Of a stretch of 64,000 nucleotides of DNA, positions 1-9,537 are shown piece by piece; position 1 is the first letter of the stretch, and the number at the start of each line of letters is the position of its first letter. The stretch covers positions 161,074,875 to 161,138,874 of the forward strand of contig CP136062.1 of assembly GCA_032622095.1 (NCBI GenBank). The letters are read 5' to 3'. The translations under genes were made by a program, and so were the position numbers. The DNA is from Siphonodentalium dalli (taxonomy: Eukaryota > Mollusca > Scaphopoda > Gadilida > Siphonodentaliidae). The notes under the pieces were generated by a model, which ran no database searches, was not told where the DNA came from, and saw only the letters and a list, made by a program, of their open reading frames with translations.

Positions 1-91
1 TTCCAAATTATGTCTATACTTAACTTGGAAGGCAGTACAGTAATACACAAAGTATATGACTTTAACTTCAGCAAAATTATAGGAAATTTTT

Positions 92-185
92 GAATGGCAG
101 CAAGCCATATTTCCGACTAAATCCTGAAACATTTCTCATAATTCTGCTGTGATTTAGGGTTCGATTTTTTTAGGACATTACTGTA
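92..185 (+). mobile_element. MAR-pal copy, right half only
   Basis: This is the right arm of the palindromic MAR-pal element. It contains 'caagccatatttccgac', 'taaatcctgaaa' and 'cataattctgctg' and ends in 'acattactg' followed by TA. The left arm is missing and the segment has several substitutions, so it is an old, truncated copy. Confidence 0.75.
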
Positions 186-624
186 TATGATAGGTTGATA
201 AATACTCAAAGTATTGATATACCGGCTTCATATGCTATGAAAAATACTTCTCATTTTCACAGCCATTTTCCAGCTATTTTAAATTTTTCTTCTGTTCTGT
301 TGTGTGGGACCCTAACATCGTGTTCAAAGTTGTATTTTGTATGACTTAATGCGTCTTTCTGGGATATATAATACTCGTAGTCGTAGAAAGGTAGTTCAAG
401 TATTTATCGACCAGGAAAAAAACTTCTAAGGCGAATGTTATTAGGTGTATATTGGAACTCAATCTGCCATGTGGCTTTAACTCTTTAAAACCTAAGTACA
501 TGATTTGACATGTCTGTTGAATACACGTGATGTTGTGTCATGATTTGACATGTCTGTTGAACGTTGTGTCCCTAGTTAAGACAATGGACTCTCAGGAAGT
601 AGCGCTATAGGTTTCCTGAGAGAG
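186..624. other. Unassigned stretch with a short direct repeat
   Basis: No gene is seen. The phrase 'tgatttgacatgtctgttga' occurs twice 40 bp apart, near 501 and 541. The end, about 560-624, with 'tccctagttaagacaatgg' and 'gtttcctgagag', is a fragment of a diverged repeat that recurs at 2160-2680 and 3740-3960. Confidence 0.5.
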
Positions 625-825
625 CCCTAAGTAATTGACCCCTTAACCACAGCAGAATTATGGGTAACTTTTCAGGATTTAGTCGGAAATATGGCTTGTT
701 GCCATTCATCGGAAAGCTCTCGGGGAGAGCTTTCCGATCGATGGCAACAAGCCATATTTCCGACTAAATCCTGAAAAGTTACCCATAATTCTGCTGAGGT
801 TAAGGGGTCAATTACTTAGGGGACA
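625..825 (+). mobile_element. MAR-pal palindromic MITE
   Basis: An almost perfect inverted repeat about 200 bp long, centred near 720 on 'gctctcggggagagc'. Arms read 'ccctaagtaattgacc', 'ttaaccacagcagaatta', 'tttcaggatttagtcgg' and the reverse. The outermost bases (CAGTAATG) are missing or altered. There is no coding capacity, so it would depend on a transposase from elsewhere. Confidence 0.85.
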
Positions 826-854
826 TTCAATCGCTGGATGTAATAGAATCAATC

Positions 855-1138
855 ATTGAAATAGTTTGCAGAATGAGGTCCCCAGAGGGTGAATTTAGTC
901 ACCAAATTCACCCTTTGGGGACCTCATTCTGCTTAGGCCTCAACTGCTATATCGGAGACCTGGTATCAGATTGAAGTTTCCCAGTTGAAGTTGGTGATGT
1001 TCACCCATTTTATCTTTTGCATATTAGGGGATATAGAAACTGAACAGAAGTGAAAAAGAACTAAAAACAATGTTAATTTGAGATTCACCCTCTGGGGACC
1101 TCATTCTGGAAATGTCAGACACACTATCTCAAGGCTTG
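855..1138 (+). mobile_element. HAT-twin MITE, left end truncated
   Basis: The left stem starts with 'ttgcagaatgaggtcccc' and folds back on 'ggggacctcattctgc'. A core with 'tcagattgaagtt' and 'ttgcatattaggggatata' follows, then a partial second stem and the right end 'cactatctcaaggcttg'. The long-core version of this element also occurs at 6452, 19665 and 53140. The left terminal CAAGCCTTG is lost. Confidence 0.8.
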
Positions 1139-1700
1139 AACAGAATTTTATTTGCACCCCTCCTTACCACATTCCTGGCACATTGTTGCATCAGCTTTGA
1201 ACCAAATTGTCACCCAAACTCCATACAGCGCCCTCTACGCTATCGCTGAGATATATCACTGCCACAATGAGTGTACTTTGCAGACGATCAATCTATTTTT
1301 ACATATCGTCGCGGAACTGTATTTACTACTATTTAGTCACCTATTATCTTGTTTTGACCACCAAATTTTTTTTTAAGTTTGCAATAATGGTAATTCTTTC
1401 GGTATTGATAAGAACAATATGAACTGAGCCAGACATAGACAATTTTAATCCTAAAACATAAGAACTAAAAACACGTAAGAATTCCTTACCAATTAATGTC
1501 ATTATGGCAGTGGTATCTCAGTGGAGCGATGGGAGATAACTCTGCCTGGAGTTTGATTGTCACTCTCGTCGAATCCGCTGACCTATTTCATGAGAATCGA
1601 CGGAAAGTACCAAGGTGTCCGATTGCTTCGAACCAAGGAAGCACTAAATTGCGTGGAGGTAAACTTGAGTTGGCTATATAGGACAGTTGTACCTAACATG
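1139..1700. other. Unassigned single-copy-looking stretch
   Basis: No convincing gene. A 61-codon open frame at 1496-1681 (+) begins MSLWQWYLSGAMGDNS and is followed by a potential GT splice donor, but its sequence is unfamiliar and no acceptor or neighbouring exon supports it. Confidence 0.4.
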
Positions 1701-1954
1701 CAAGCCTTAAAATAGGGTGTCTGTCATTTGCAGAATGAGGTCCCCAGAGGGTGAATTTAGTGCTGCTAACCAGCATAGCGGGCTAGCATCACCAAATTCA
1801 CCCTCTGGGAACCTCATTCTGCTGAGGTGTAAGCATAATGAGGTCCCCAGAGGGTGAATTTGGTGATGCTAGCCTGCTATGCGGGGTAGCATCACTAAAT
1901 TCACCCTCTGGGGACCTCATTCTGCAAATGACAGACACCCTATTTCAAGGCTTG
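1701..1954 (+). mobile_element. HAT-twin MITE, complete short form
   Basis: A complete 254-bp copy flanked by the 8-bp direct duplication CTAACATG (1693-1700 and 1955-1962). It begins CAAGCCTTAAAATAG and ends CTATTTCAAGGCTTG. Each half is a palindrome: GCAGAATGAGGTCCCC and its complement flank a short loop at about 1735-1816 and again at about 1839-1925. The two halves are also inverted copies of each other. 8-bp duplications are the hallmark of hAT transposons. The superfamily call is an inference from duplication length and terminal repeats, since no transposase is present. Confidence 0.9.
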
Positions 1955-2159
1955 CTAACATGGTGCTTTGCTGACATGACATGGATTACCAGGCCAGCAA
2001 TATAAATGTCAGGAGTGTTTTTCAATATAATTATAATATCTATGGGTCGTTACACTAGGACTGCGCTGTTCATTATAGTAAATATTTGCAACTAATGATG
2101 ACTTTCTGACAGGCTGCGGATAAAACAACCAACCTTCACTGGTAATTAAAACTAGGCCA

Positions 2160-2680
2160 GTACTTTTTGGAGAGTACAGCTAAGTCTCAGTGACCCACTT
2201 GTTACAGCTGCACAAAACGCAGACTGGAATATTCCTCTGAGCAACAATTTTCTTGTGGTCTTTATCAGTGTATCCCTATACTGTAATGCCCTAAATAATT
2301 GACTCCTTAACAGCAGAATTATGGGTAACTTTTCAGGATTTAGTCGAAAATATGGCTTGTTGCCATTCATCGGAAAGCTCTCAGTGAGAGCTTTCCGATG
2401 AATGGTAGCAAGCCATATTTCAGACTAAATCCTGAAAAATTGCCCATAATTCTGCTGTGGTTAAGGAGTCAATTATTTAGAGCATTACTGTACATCAAGA
2501 CAATGGTTTCCTGAAATCAGAAATCCTCTGGCCGTACCATATAGACATCAGAATTTGAGATGGAATCTTGGGAAGTATGTATATGAGTATAGGTTTCCTG
2601 TGAGGCCATCATTTAATCCTCTGGTAGTCGTCAGCAGTTCAGACTTTGTGAGAATGTTGGGTCAGGGCCAAAGAAGAAAT
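2160..2680 (+). repeat. Diverged dispersed segment, interrupted by a MAR-pal element
   Basis: The flanks of the 2281-2490 MITE ('gagcaacaattttcttgtggt', 'tttatcagtgtatccc', then 'aagacaatggtttcctg' and 'catcatttaatcctctgg') match 3740-3960 with substitutions, and partly match 560-624. The other copies lack the MITE, so they act as natural empty sites. Function is unknown. Confidence 0.7.
2281..2490 (+). mobile_element. MAR-pal palindromic MITE, complete
   Basis: A 210-bp copy bounded by TA (2279-2280 and 2491-2492), ends CTGTAATGCCC and GAGCATTACTG, loop 'aaagctctcagtgagagctt'. Compare 'gtgtccctaattaagtca' near 3827 and 'gtgtccctagttaagaca' near 566: both lack the element, so TA was duplicated at insertion. 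TA duplication with a CAGT-type end points to the Tc1/mariner group. Confidence 0.9.
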
Positions 2681-2910
2681 ACTTGTGGACAGAAAATTCT
2701 TTTGACCAATTTTATTTGTCATTTTATAATTTAATTTGGTCATTTTTCAGAAACTTTCGCCAAATTGAAAAACTAAAATATTTTATCGTCAACTTCAGAA
2801 AACCAAAACTAAAACAAAATTATAAAGAAACATCCATAAAAACGACTAATAATTTTTTAGTTTGACAACAGTTATAATTCAAATGTGCATGGATGGCAAT
2901 CGCAAAAATT

Positions 2911-3052
2911 GGAAATATGGCTTGTTGCCATTCATCGGAAAGCTCTCAGGGCTTTCCGATGAATGGCAACAAGCCATATTTCCGACTAAATCCTGAAAAG
3001 TTACCCATTATTCTGCTGTGGTTAAGAGGTCGAATTAATTAGAGCATTACTG
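2911..3052 (+). mobile_element. MAR-pal copy, outer left arm lost
   Basis: Starts inside the left arm at 'ggaaatatggcttgttgcc', folds at 'gctctcagggctttccg' and keeps the full right arm ending 'attagagcattactg' then TA. The left 70 or so bases are absent. Confidence 0.8.
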
Positions 3053-3167
3053 TAGGTCCAGCCGGTAAAGTTTATCAACATAAATGGGCATGATTCAGCA
3101 ACATTCATGTTTTATGATGGTGATAAATGAATGGCATGAACCATGTTGTTGAGCTCATGCAGTACTG

Positions 3168-3320
3168 TTAAGACCATTTCATTACAGGAGCCACTTTGGT
3201 GCAGCATTAAAGATCCTGTGCCAGTGCATTAATTGTATATCCAAGTCTCCCATATATAAGAGAATGTATTGGCACAGAGTTCTTGCAAAATTTCATGAAG
3301 TTCCAGTCATGGAAGGGTTT
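3168..3320 (+). mobile_element. PB-twin type 2 fragment
   Basis: Bounded on the left by TTAA. It contains 'ggagccactttggtgcagc', 'gatcctgtgccagtgcatt', one degenerate hairpin around 'gtctcccatatataagag', and the typical right end 'gttccagtcatggaaggg'. Much of the usual core is missing. Confidence 0.65.
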
Positions 3321-3739
3321 AGTGTAAACATATTTTTATTTCCAAATCCAAAAAATAACATAATATACAGATGACACATATATACAAAATAGAAGAGTTA
3401 ATGTATGGAAACGAGGATCAGACAACAAGCCCAAGGGCTTATATGAAGTCTTCTCCTCTTTGGCGACATGCCCCCTTCCCCAATAAGTGAGGGAGGGGTA
3501 TCAATTAGACGGGAAGAGATTGAAATAATGGTTTTAGGAACAATGGAGATAAGAGAATGATAGAGAGAAAGAGAGAGAGAGAGGGAGGGGTGAGGAAGTA
3601 GAAGACAGAAGGGGGACATATCAATCGTGAAATGATGACAGTGGTGGGGAGTTTTCAAAAATTGGGTTGTTGCGTGAGAAAAGTTATGCTCGTCTATAGT
3701 AATATGCATGTGTCAAGTGCCATGGGAGGGGGTCATCAA
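3321..3739. other. Unassigned; purine-rich simple sequence
   Basis: Includes a GA-rich run near 3555-3595 ('agagagaaagagagagagag'). Open frames on both strands here follow the low-complexity composition and are not credible genes. Confidence 0.4.
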
Positions 3740-3960
3740 TGGAAGGGTTTAGTCTTGGTGATCCACTTTTTACAGCCAGATTGGGATATTACCCTGAGCA
3801 ACAATTTTGAGATCTTTATCAGCGTGTCCCTAATTAAGTCATTGGACTCTGGAGAATGATTACTACAGGTTTCCTGAGAGATCATCATTTAATCCTAGTA
3901 AATATGTCAGCAGTTGAAACGACTTCATAAGTTGGGCCAAAGGAAAAATATTTGTGGTTT
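3740..3960 (+). repeat. Diverged dispersed segment, empty-site copy
   Basis: The counterpart of 2160-2680 without the MAR-pal insertion: 'gagcaacaattttgagatct', 'tttatcagcgtgtccct', 'catcatttaatcctag', 'gtcagcagttgaaacgac'. It serves as the unoccupied reference for the element at 2281. Confidence 0.65.
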
Positions 3961-4019
3961 CCCTACTGACCCTATGTTAAAACCCCTACCTTAATTCATT
4001 AGACTTTCTTTACTAAATG

Positions 4020-4442
4020 GATTCTCTCATCTATATATATAAAAGAGTAATTTAGGACATGCTTAGGAAAAACTTAGAAGGTTTGTCTACCTAGCTGTCA
4101 TTATTTTTCTCCCAGACGTGCGTGTGGTCCGTCCACATCCTTGTTCGGATGATTACTTGAGCAATATTCAACACAATTTCTTTATATTTGGTACATGGTT
4201 CGCATTTGAGAAGATGCAGACCATTGCAAGTTCGAATGTGGTCACGGTCCGACTATTTTTGATGGAGTTATGCCCCTTTTTCAACTTAGAAAATCGCTTT
4301 CTTTTTTGTGTTGTCCGCATGGTAACTTGAACAATACTCAACTGAATTTTTTTATATTTGGGTGTGTGGCTCACCTTTGAGAACATGCAGATCATCGTTA
4401 GGTTTGAGTCAAATTTTGCCAGAGTTATTATCTGAACATTTA
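4020..4442 (+). repeat. Old Helentron-like repeat, diverged
   Basis: Two loosely repeated units of roughly 160 bp: 'gatgattacttgagcaatattc' with 'tttatatttggtacatgg', and 'gtaacttgaacaatactc' with 'tttatatttgggtgtgtg'. Both are followed by 'gttatgccccttttt'-type text. This style matches the HEL families elsewhere. No terminal hairpins were recognised, so family and borders are uncertain. Confidence 0.45.
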
Positions 4443-4814
4443 TTAACCCTTTACCCAACAAACCGGCCAAAATCGGCCAAATAAAGCCAAATAGAACCAT
4501 ACAAATATGGATATCATTGGAACCGGCTCCTTGACCACATTGTGATAGTTACAGTTATGCCCTGTGCCAATGTATTCTCTTATATATGCGAGTCGACCAT
4601 AGGTCGCCTCGCATATATAAGAGAATGCATTGGCCTAAAACAAATCTTTTTTTAACACTTTTTACCATTTTTTCTTACATTCTTTAACAATTTTATAATT
4701 TTTAATGTGTTAGGCCAATGCATTCTCTTATATATGCGAGGCAACCTATGGTCGACTCGCATATATATAAGAGAATGCATTGGCACAGGGCCCTTCTGTT
4801 GGGTAAAGGGTTAA
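4443..4814 (+). mobile_element. PB-twin type 1 MITE, complete
   Basis: Bounded by TTAA at 4443-4446 and 4811-4814 with ends CCCTTTACCCAACA and TGTTGGGTAAAGGG. After a roughly 110-bp left region ('aaaatcggccaaataaagcc', 'tggatatcattggaaccgg') come two 70-bp hairpins, each 'CCAATGCATTCTCTTATATA' plus its complement, separated by an A/T-rich spacer. TTAA duplication with CCCTTT ends is typical of piggyBac-type elements. There is no transposase, so this is a non-autonomous copy. Confidence 0.88.
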
Positions 4815-5040
4815 GGGAACTACTCGTCAATGAGTATAGAAAGGGTTAAAGCTTTTTAAAAGCTTTTCGAGGTCCCAGAATGGGTTGGTTTTTCAGAGAA
4901 AGGAATTTTGTTTTGCCTAGATGCTGGACCTTACTGATTGGCAGGTCACTGTGGTGAGCTTGCCAGACTTCCTGTAGTGACTGTTTCAGGCTTTGTTGTT
5001 GTGGGTTGAACATCTGCCGATCATGATCGACCTCTCATTT
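4815..5040 (+). repeat. Short duplicated segment ending in a HEL-D tail
   Basis: 'tggaccttactgattggc' and 'gacttcctgtagtgactgt' recur at 5951-6022. The end, 5007-5037, 'aacatctgccgatcatgatc' followed by 'gacctctca', is the conserved 3' tail of HEL-D. The preceding body does not match HEL-D. Confidence 0.55.
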
Positions 5041-5448
5041 TTATACGCCCGTTTTGAAAAAAACACGTATTATGTTATTGGTCCATCTGACCATTCACTT
5101 TTTTCGTTTCCAGATGATAACTTTAGTTAGTCTGAACTGAATGGACAGAAATATGGTATGTGCGTTTACTACCACAAAATACAGTTCAAGTTTGAATTTG
5201 GGATCCACCCGCCAATTTTCACCAGAGTTACTGTCCTTTTTTGTGGAATTTACACTTAATTTTCATTTCCAGATGATAACTTTAGTTAGTCTGAACTGAA
5301 TTGAATGAAATTTGTTATGTGAGTTTACTAGCACAAAATACAGGTCAAGTTCAAATTTGGGTTCCATCTGCCAATATTCACCAGAGTTATATGGCCTGTT
5401 TAAATTACCATGAACATATTTTGCCACGCCCTAGCGTTGCTCTTGTTT
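5041..5448 (+). mobile_element. Small Helentron-like element
   Basis: Starts with an inverted pair ('tacgcccgttttgaaaa', 'acacgta'), holds two similar 130-bp units with 'cagatgataactttagttag' and 'ttcaccagagtta', and ends with a hairpin 'acgccctagcgt' followed by 'tgctcttgttt'. Hairpin plus CTCTTGTTT is the 3' signature shared with HEL-D and HEL-E. It has no open frame of note. The short size and lack of terminal inverted repeats fit a non-autonomous Helentron-type element, which is an inference. Confidence 0.6.
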
Positions 5449-5481
5449 ACTTGTAATTAGCATTATGGTTGTAGGTAAGGG

Positions 5482-5881
5482 TTAACCCTTTACCCAACAA
5501 ACCGGTCAAAACCGGCCAAATAAAGCTTCAACAGCCTAAAATATCTTCGGTCTGTCTCAATAGAACCATACAAATATGGATATCATTGGAACCGGCTCAT
5601 TGACCACATTGTGATGGTTATAGTTATACCCTGTGCCAATGCATTCTCTTATATATGCGAGTCGACCATAGGTCGCCTCGCATATATAAGAGAATGCATT
5701 GGCCTAAAAAAAATCTTTTTTTAACACTTTTTACCATTTTTTCTTACATTCTTTAACAATTTTATAATTTTTAATGTATTAAGCCAATGCATTCTCTTAT
5801 ATATGCGAGGCGACCTATGGTCGACTCGCATATATAAGAGAATGCATTGGCACAGGGCCGTTCTGTTGGGTAAAGGGTTAA
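5482..5881 (+). mobile_element. PB-twin type 1 MITE inside a HEL-D tail
   Basis: A complete 400-bp copy with TTAA at 5482-5485 and 5878-5881. The right flank continues 'TTAAACATCTGCCGGTCG', the 3' tail of HEL-D, whose usual uninterrupted form is 'gggttaaacatctgccgatc'. The insertion therefore used the TTAA of that tail, and HEL-D tails elsewhere show the empty site. Confidence 0.88.
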
Positions 5882-6184
5882 ACATCTGCCGGTCGTGATC
5901 GTCCTCTCACTGTCTGTAACCCAATCCAGACATTTAATTTTGTATGGCCTGGACAGTGGACCTTACTGATTGGCTGGGCTCCGTGGCGAGTTTGTCCGAC
6001 TTCCTGTAGTGACTGTCCATTAGGGAGCACATGATTGAGGTCTCTTGAGCCGGTCTGACACACGGAATGTCTCCCAGCCGTCATTAATTAGTGTCGACTG
6101 TGATGTAAGAGTCATAAGGAGGGTCATTACATTTGGCTGACCTTTGGAGGTCTTCGTGTCTGGTTAAGTGGCCATTGCTATACT
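5882..6184. other. HEL-D tail remnant and duplicated segment
   Basis: 5882-5911 completes the HEL-D tail. 5930-6022 repeats the segment seen at 4910-4990. The rest is unassigned. A 68-codon minus-strand frame here lies inside this repeat and is not supported as a gene. Confidence 0.45.
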
Positions 6185-6438
6185 CAAGCCTTGAAATAGT
6201 GTGCCTGTCATTTGCAGAATGAGGTCCCCAGAGGGTGAATTTAGTTATGCTACCCCGCATAGCGGGCTAGCATCACCAAATTCACCCTCTGGGGACCTCA
6301 TTCTGCTTACACCTCAGCAGAATGAGGTTCCCAGAGGGTGAATTTGGTGATGTTAGCCTGCTATGCGGGGTAGCATCACTAAATTCTCCCTCTGGGAACC
6401 TCATTCTGCAAATGACAGACACCCTATTTCAAGGCTTG
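6185..6438 (+). mobile_element. HAT-twin MITE, complete short form
   Basis: 254 bp, ends CAAGCCTTGAAATAG and CTATTTCAAGGCTTG, flanked by GCTATACT (6177-6184 and 6439-6446). The two internal hairpins are joined by 'ttacacctca'. The right duplication overlaps the left duplication of the next copy at 6452. Confidence 0.9.
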
Positions 6439-6451
6439 GCTATACTGCTAT

Positions 6452-6920
6452 CAGGCCTGAAAATAAGGTGGTTGTCATTTGCAGAATGAGGTCCCCAGAG
6501 GGGTGAATTTAGTGATGCTAGCCCACACAGTGGGCTAACATCACCAAATTCACCCTCTCGGGACCTATTCTGCATGGCCTCATCTGCTATGGGAGAGATA
6601 AACTCAGATTGAAGTTACCAAACGGCGAATATTATGATGTACACCCATTGAGAACCTCGATTATGCAATGTGTTGTCTGCCAATTTGGAGATATAGAGAA
6701 ACAAAACTTAAAAAGAAATAGAATCTGTGAGAAGAAGTTTCTATAGAAATTTGATAATGAAGAAACTTTATTGAGAAGATGAGACCTAAGTAGAATAAGG
6801 TCCCCATTGGGTGATTATAGTGATGGTAGCCCATTATGTGGGATAGCGTCACTAAATTACCCCTCTGGGGACCTCATTCTGCAAATGCCAGCTGCATTTT
6901 GCATCTTATTCTCAGGCCTG
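6452..6920 (+). mobile_element. HAT-twin MITE, complete long form
   Basis: A 469-bp copy flanked by ACTGCTAT (6444-6451 and 6921-6928), ends CAGGCCTGAAAATAAG and CTTATTCTCAGGCCTG. Between the two hairpin stems is a core with 'gtacacccattgagaacc', 'atgcaatgtgttgtctgcc' and 'gaagtttctatagaaatt'. This core subtype is shared with 14596 and 62247 and differs from the core at 19665 and 53140. Confidence 0.88.
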
Positions 6921-6928
6921 ACTGCTAT

Positions 6929-7245
6929 GATGTTAGCAGGGATGGGGTGGCAGAGGGGTTGAAATTTGTTGTTCTTGGATCAAAAGTCCAATGTTTTCCT
7001 ACTTTTTGTCAAATGTTTGGACAGATGATCGAACCCTAGACATAGTTGGTGGCCCCTGCTGAGTTACCTGTAATACATGGGGTAACTCTGGGTTATTACA
7101 GGTAACTCTGGGTCAGTCTAATAATTGAACTGTTTTTGGGAAAATTAACCACTTTATGTTTCAAACTGATTCTATAGTACTTTTGGACTAGGAATTCAAA
7201 TGGCCGATTTTTGTTTATAAGACTTAGTTCTGAATTTCCATCATC
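6929..7245. other. Unassigned stretch
   Basis: No gene. A short repeated phrase 'gtaactctgggt' near 7080-7110 is preceded by 'tgagttacctgtaataca', giving a small imperfect inverted repeat. Confidence 0.35.
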
Positions 7246-7375
7246 AAGGTCCCCAGAGGGTGAATTTTAGTGATGCTAGCTAGTGATGGGTAGCATCTGT
7301 GGTGGGTAGCATCACTTAATTCACCCTCTAGGGGACCTCATTCGGCAAATGACAGACACACTATTTCAAAGCTTG
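7246..7375 (+). mobile_element. HAT-twin copy, right half only
   Basis: One hairpin stem ('aggtccccagagggtgaatt' to 'aattcaccctctaggggacc') and the right end 'cacactatttcaaagcttg'. The loop has an extra 'gtgatgggtagcatct' duplication. Confidence 0.75.
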
Positions 7376-8104
7376 GACATGTGGCTTACTGCCGGGATTG
7401 AGTTGATCGATCGATCCACCCAATTTTTCCAGGAATTTTGCCGCACCTGTGACTTCATCACCACAGTAGGGATGTTTATTGTGAGCACATTTTGCACACA
7501 GTACAGCCATTTAGAATCGGCTCTCGATCTGACGGTGTACCTAGTATAGTTTATCCCTGGCCATGACACTATAAGAGGAGAGGATCGAGGTACAAAATTC
7601 TTCCAGTACATTTTTTTTACGTTTCTGAGATATTTAATATATACTTAGGAAATCACTTTCAGAGCACTGATTGTGGTATCAATTGTTGATGATTGATTTA
7701 TTTCATTTCCATGACAACTCGGCATTCGATCCCAACATGACGTAATAAAACGTTTCCAAATATGGAGTGCATACCTGGCGCAGTGAATGTTTGTGAGAAT
7801 CGTAGTATTTACAAATAGTATTAAATACAACAAGATGCGAAAGAATAATCAGTCATGAATATTGTTGGTAATAAAACTTGAAGATGATGTCTCCATATTG
7901 AGATGAGTGTGATGATTTATGGATGTATCGCCTGTATTCAACATAAGTTATGTTTGACAATGCATCAACACGTCATTGACTCTGATCTGTGAAGTGATTT
8001 GTTATGTCATTAGCCAATGAAATCACACGTAGTCTGCACCACTCTCCAATGAAATGGAGGGAATCCTAACTAATTTTAATAGAGAGATCTACAGACATAC
8101 ACAT
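7376..8104. other. Unassigned, no recognised feature
   Basis: AT-rich sequence with short open frames on both strands (for example 7366-7611 minus) that show no familiar motif, no splice-site support and no resemblance to repeats elsewhere in the window. Confidence 0.35.
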
Positions 8105-8248
8105 GATAGAATTTTGGTCGGCTTTTCAAAAAGTCTGGCAGATGGCAACACAAATTCCGACCGATACCATGTCAGATTCTAACCCTCGACCATGTCAGCC
8201 CCCAAACCAACTGAGCTATCCACTACCCCTGCCCCCCCCCCCCCCCCA
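8105..8248 (-). mobile_element. tRNA-derived SINE-like fragment
   Basis: On the minus strand, 'tagctcagttgg' (complement of about 8207-8218) matches the tRNA A-box consensus. About 35 bases further, 'gggttagaatct' is a B-box-like GGTTCGAATC with one or two changes. The spacing suits a tRNA head followed by an unrelated body 'ggcatggtatcggtcgg'-like tail. A run of 16 C (8232-8247) adjoins it. It could also be a decayed tRNA gene, as acceptor-stem pairing was not convincing. Confidence 0.45.
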
Positions 8249-8843
8249 TGACAAAGTATATAAATCATTCAATGCCAAACCCACATTATTCATTATCTTC
8301 CCATGTGCCACGAAATCCACTATCCATTAATTGAGTTGTCAAATATTCATCGGCTGGTGAGAATATGGTCGTGGCATCAGAATAGGTGGACAATACAGGC
8401 AGTATTCGACCTCCGGAAATTCGATTAAACACGACACGAAGCTACCGATCATGATAATGGTCACCGTGATGGCGTATATCTCAGGGGTGTGAATAGGTCT
8501 CGATTTATAGTTTCTCGGCAGATTTAATGACCACCGCGATGGCATATATCTAAGTCTCGGAGTCTGACGACGTGGAAATGGACCACGATTTGGGTTTGTC
8601 GGGTGATTTATTTTATTAGATCGAATCTGCTGAGAACCATGTAATTGATCAGCCATTTCCTTGATTACTTTCGTGTAAGTTTGTTATCTACGAACTTTAG
8701 CCAACCATCTTATTGACCTCTATGTCAGGTCGTGTTGTGAAGACATTCCAATTTATTTTTTCTGAATGTGTTGTAATTTAATCATAATCTGTCAATCCAC
8801 GGAATACTGTAAAACAATTGGCTGACGCACACTTTGCCATTCA
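8249..8843. other. Unassigned stretch
   Basis: A 105-codon minus-strand frame at 8339-8656 contains no recognised domain. 'atggcgtatatctcagggg' and 'atggcatatatctaagtctc' near 8468 and 8540 are two diverged copies of a short unit. No gene is supported. Confidence 0.35.
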
Positions 8844-8991
8844 CAGTAATGCTCTAATTAATCGACTTCTTAACCACAGCAGAATTATGGGTAACTTTTC
8901 AAGATTTAGTCGGAAATATTTCCTACTAAATCCTGAAAAGTTACCCATAATTCTGCTGTGGTTAAGAAGTCGATTAATTAGAGCATTACTG
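8844..8991 (+). mobile_element. MAR-pal palindrome with shortened loop
   Basis: A 148-bp near-perfect palindrome, ends CAGTAATGCTC and GAGCATTACTG, right flank TA. The central 'catcggaaagctctc' portion is deleted, leaving 'cggaaatatttcc' as the turn. Confidence 0.85.
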
Positions 8992-9537
8992 TATGTTATT
9001 TCTTGATTACTTTCCCACTGCAGAAATGACAGCAGTGCCGAGTGACCACGCCTATACCACATGCCTAAAAAAATGTACATGGAAACTGTTCGATGCTTCC
9101 TACAATTTAACATGAAATTTCAGTGCTGCATCATAATTCCTTCGGATATGATGTATTGAAAATAACCGTACTCTTAATATTCAGTGCACAAGTAACCAGA
9201 CAAATCAATAAGATGGAACATTTGCAAAGAAATGAAACACACAAATTAAATCTAACAAAGGTTTGTGCCACCGCAGTCAAATATCCATCCCCTGTGCCGC
9301 TGCAGCTGTCCGGTGCCACGCGATGCGTGATCAGTTGCGACAAGCCAATCAAAAACACTGAATTGCCAATGCAACGTGATCAACGATAAGCACAAGTTTT
9401 GATTGACAGGTTTCTCTTTAACTCTCACGTGTCTTTTTCGTCGGAAATAGTCTTAATATTGTATGCTCGTTATACTTCCAACTTCTACTTTTGGTGATTC
9501 TCTTGTGAAATGACGAATTAAATTATAAGAAATAACT
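8992..9537. other. Unassigned stretch
   Basis: Overlapping open frames occur on both strands at 9123-9389, which argues against either being coding. No repeat match was seen inside the window. Confidence 0.35.

Noticed and set aside
1496-1681. 61-codon frame followed by a possible splice donor
   Set aside because: The sequence is unfamiliar, and no acceptor or partner exon was found. Kept only as a note.
8103-8330. Open frame with a proline-rich run
   Set aside because: The prolines come from a 16-C tract and the rest overlaps the SINE-like sequence.
9123-9389. 88-codon plus-strand and 75-codon minus-strand frames over the same bases
   Set aside because: Mutually overlapping, without motif, splice or repeat support; neither could be preferred.
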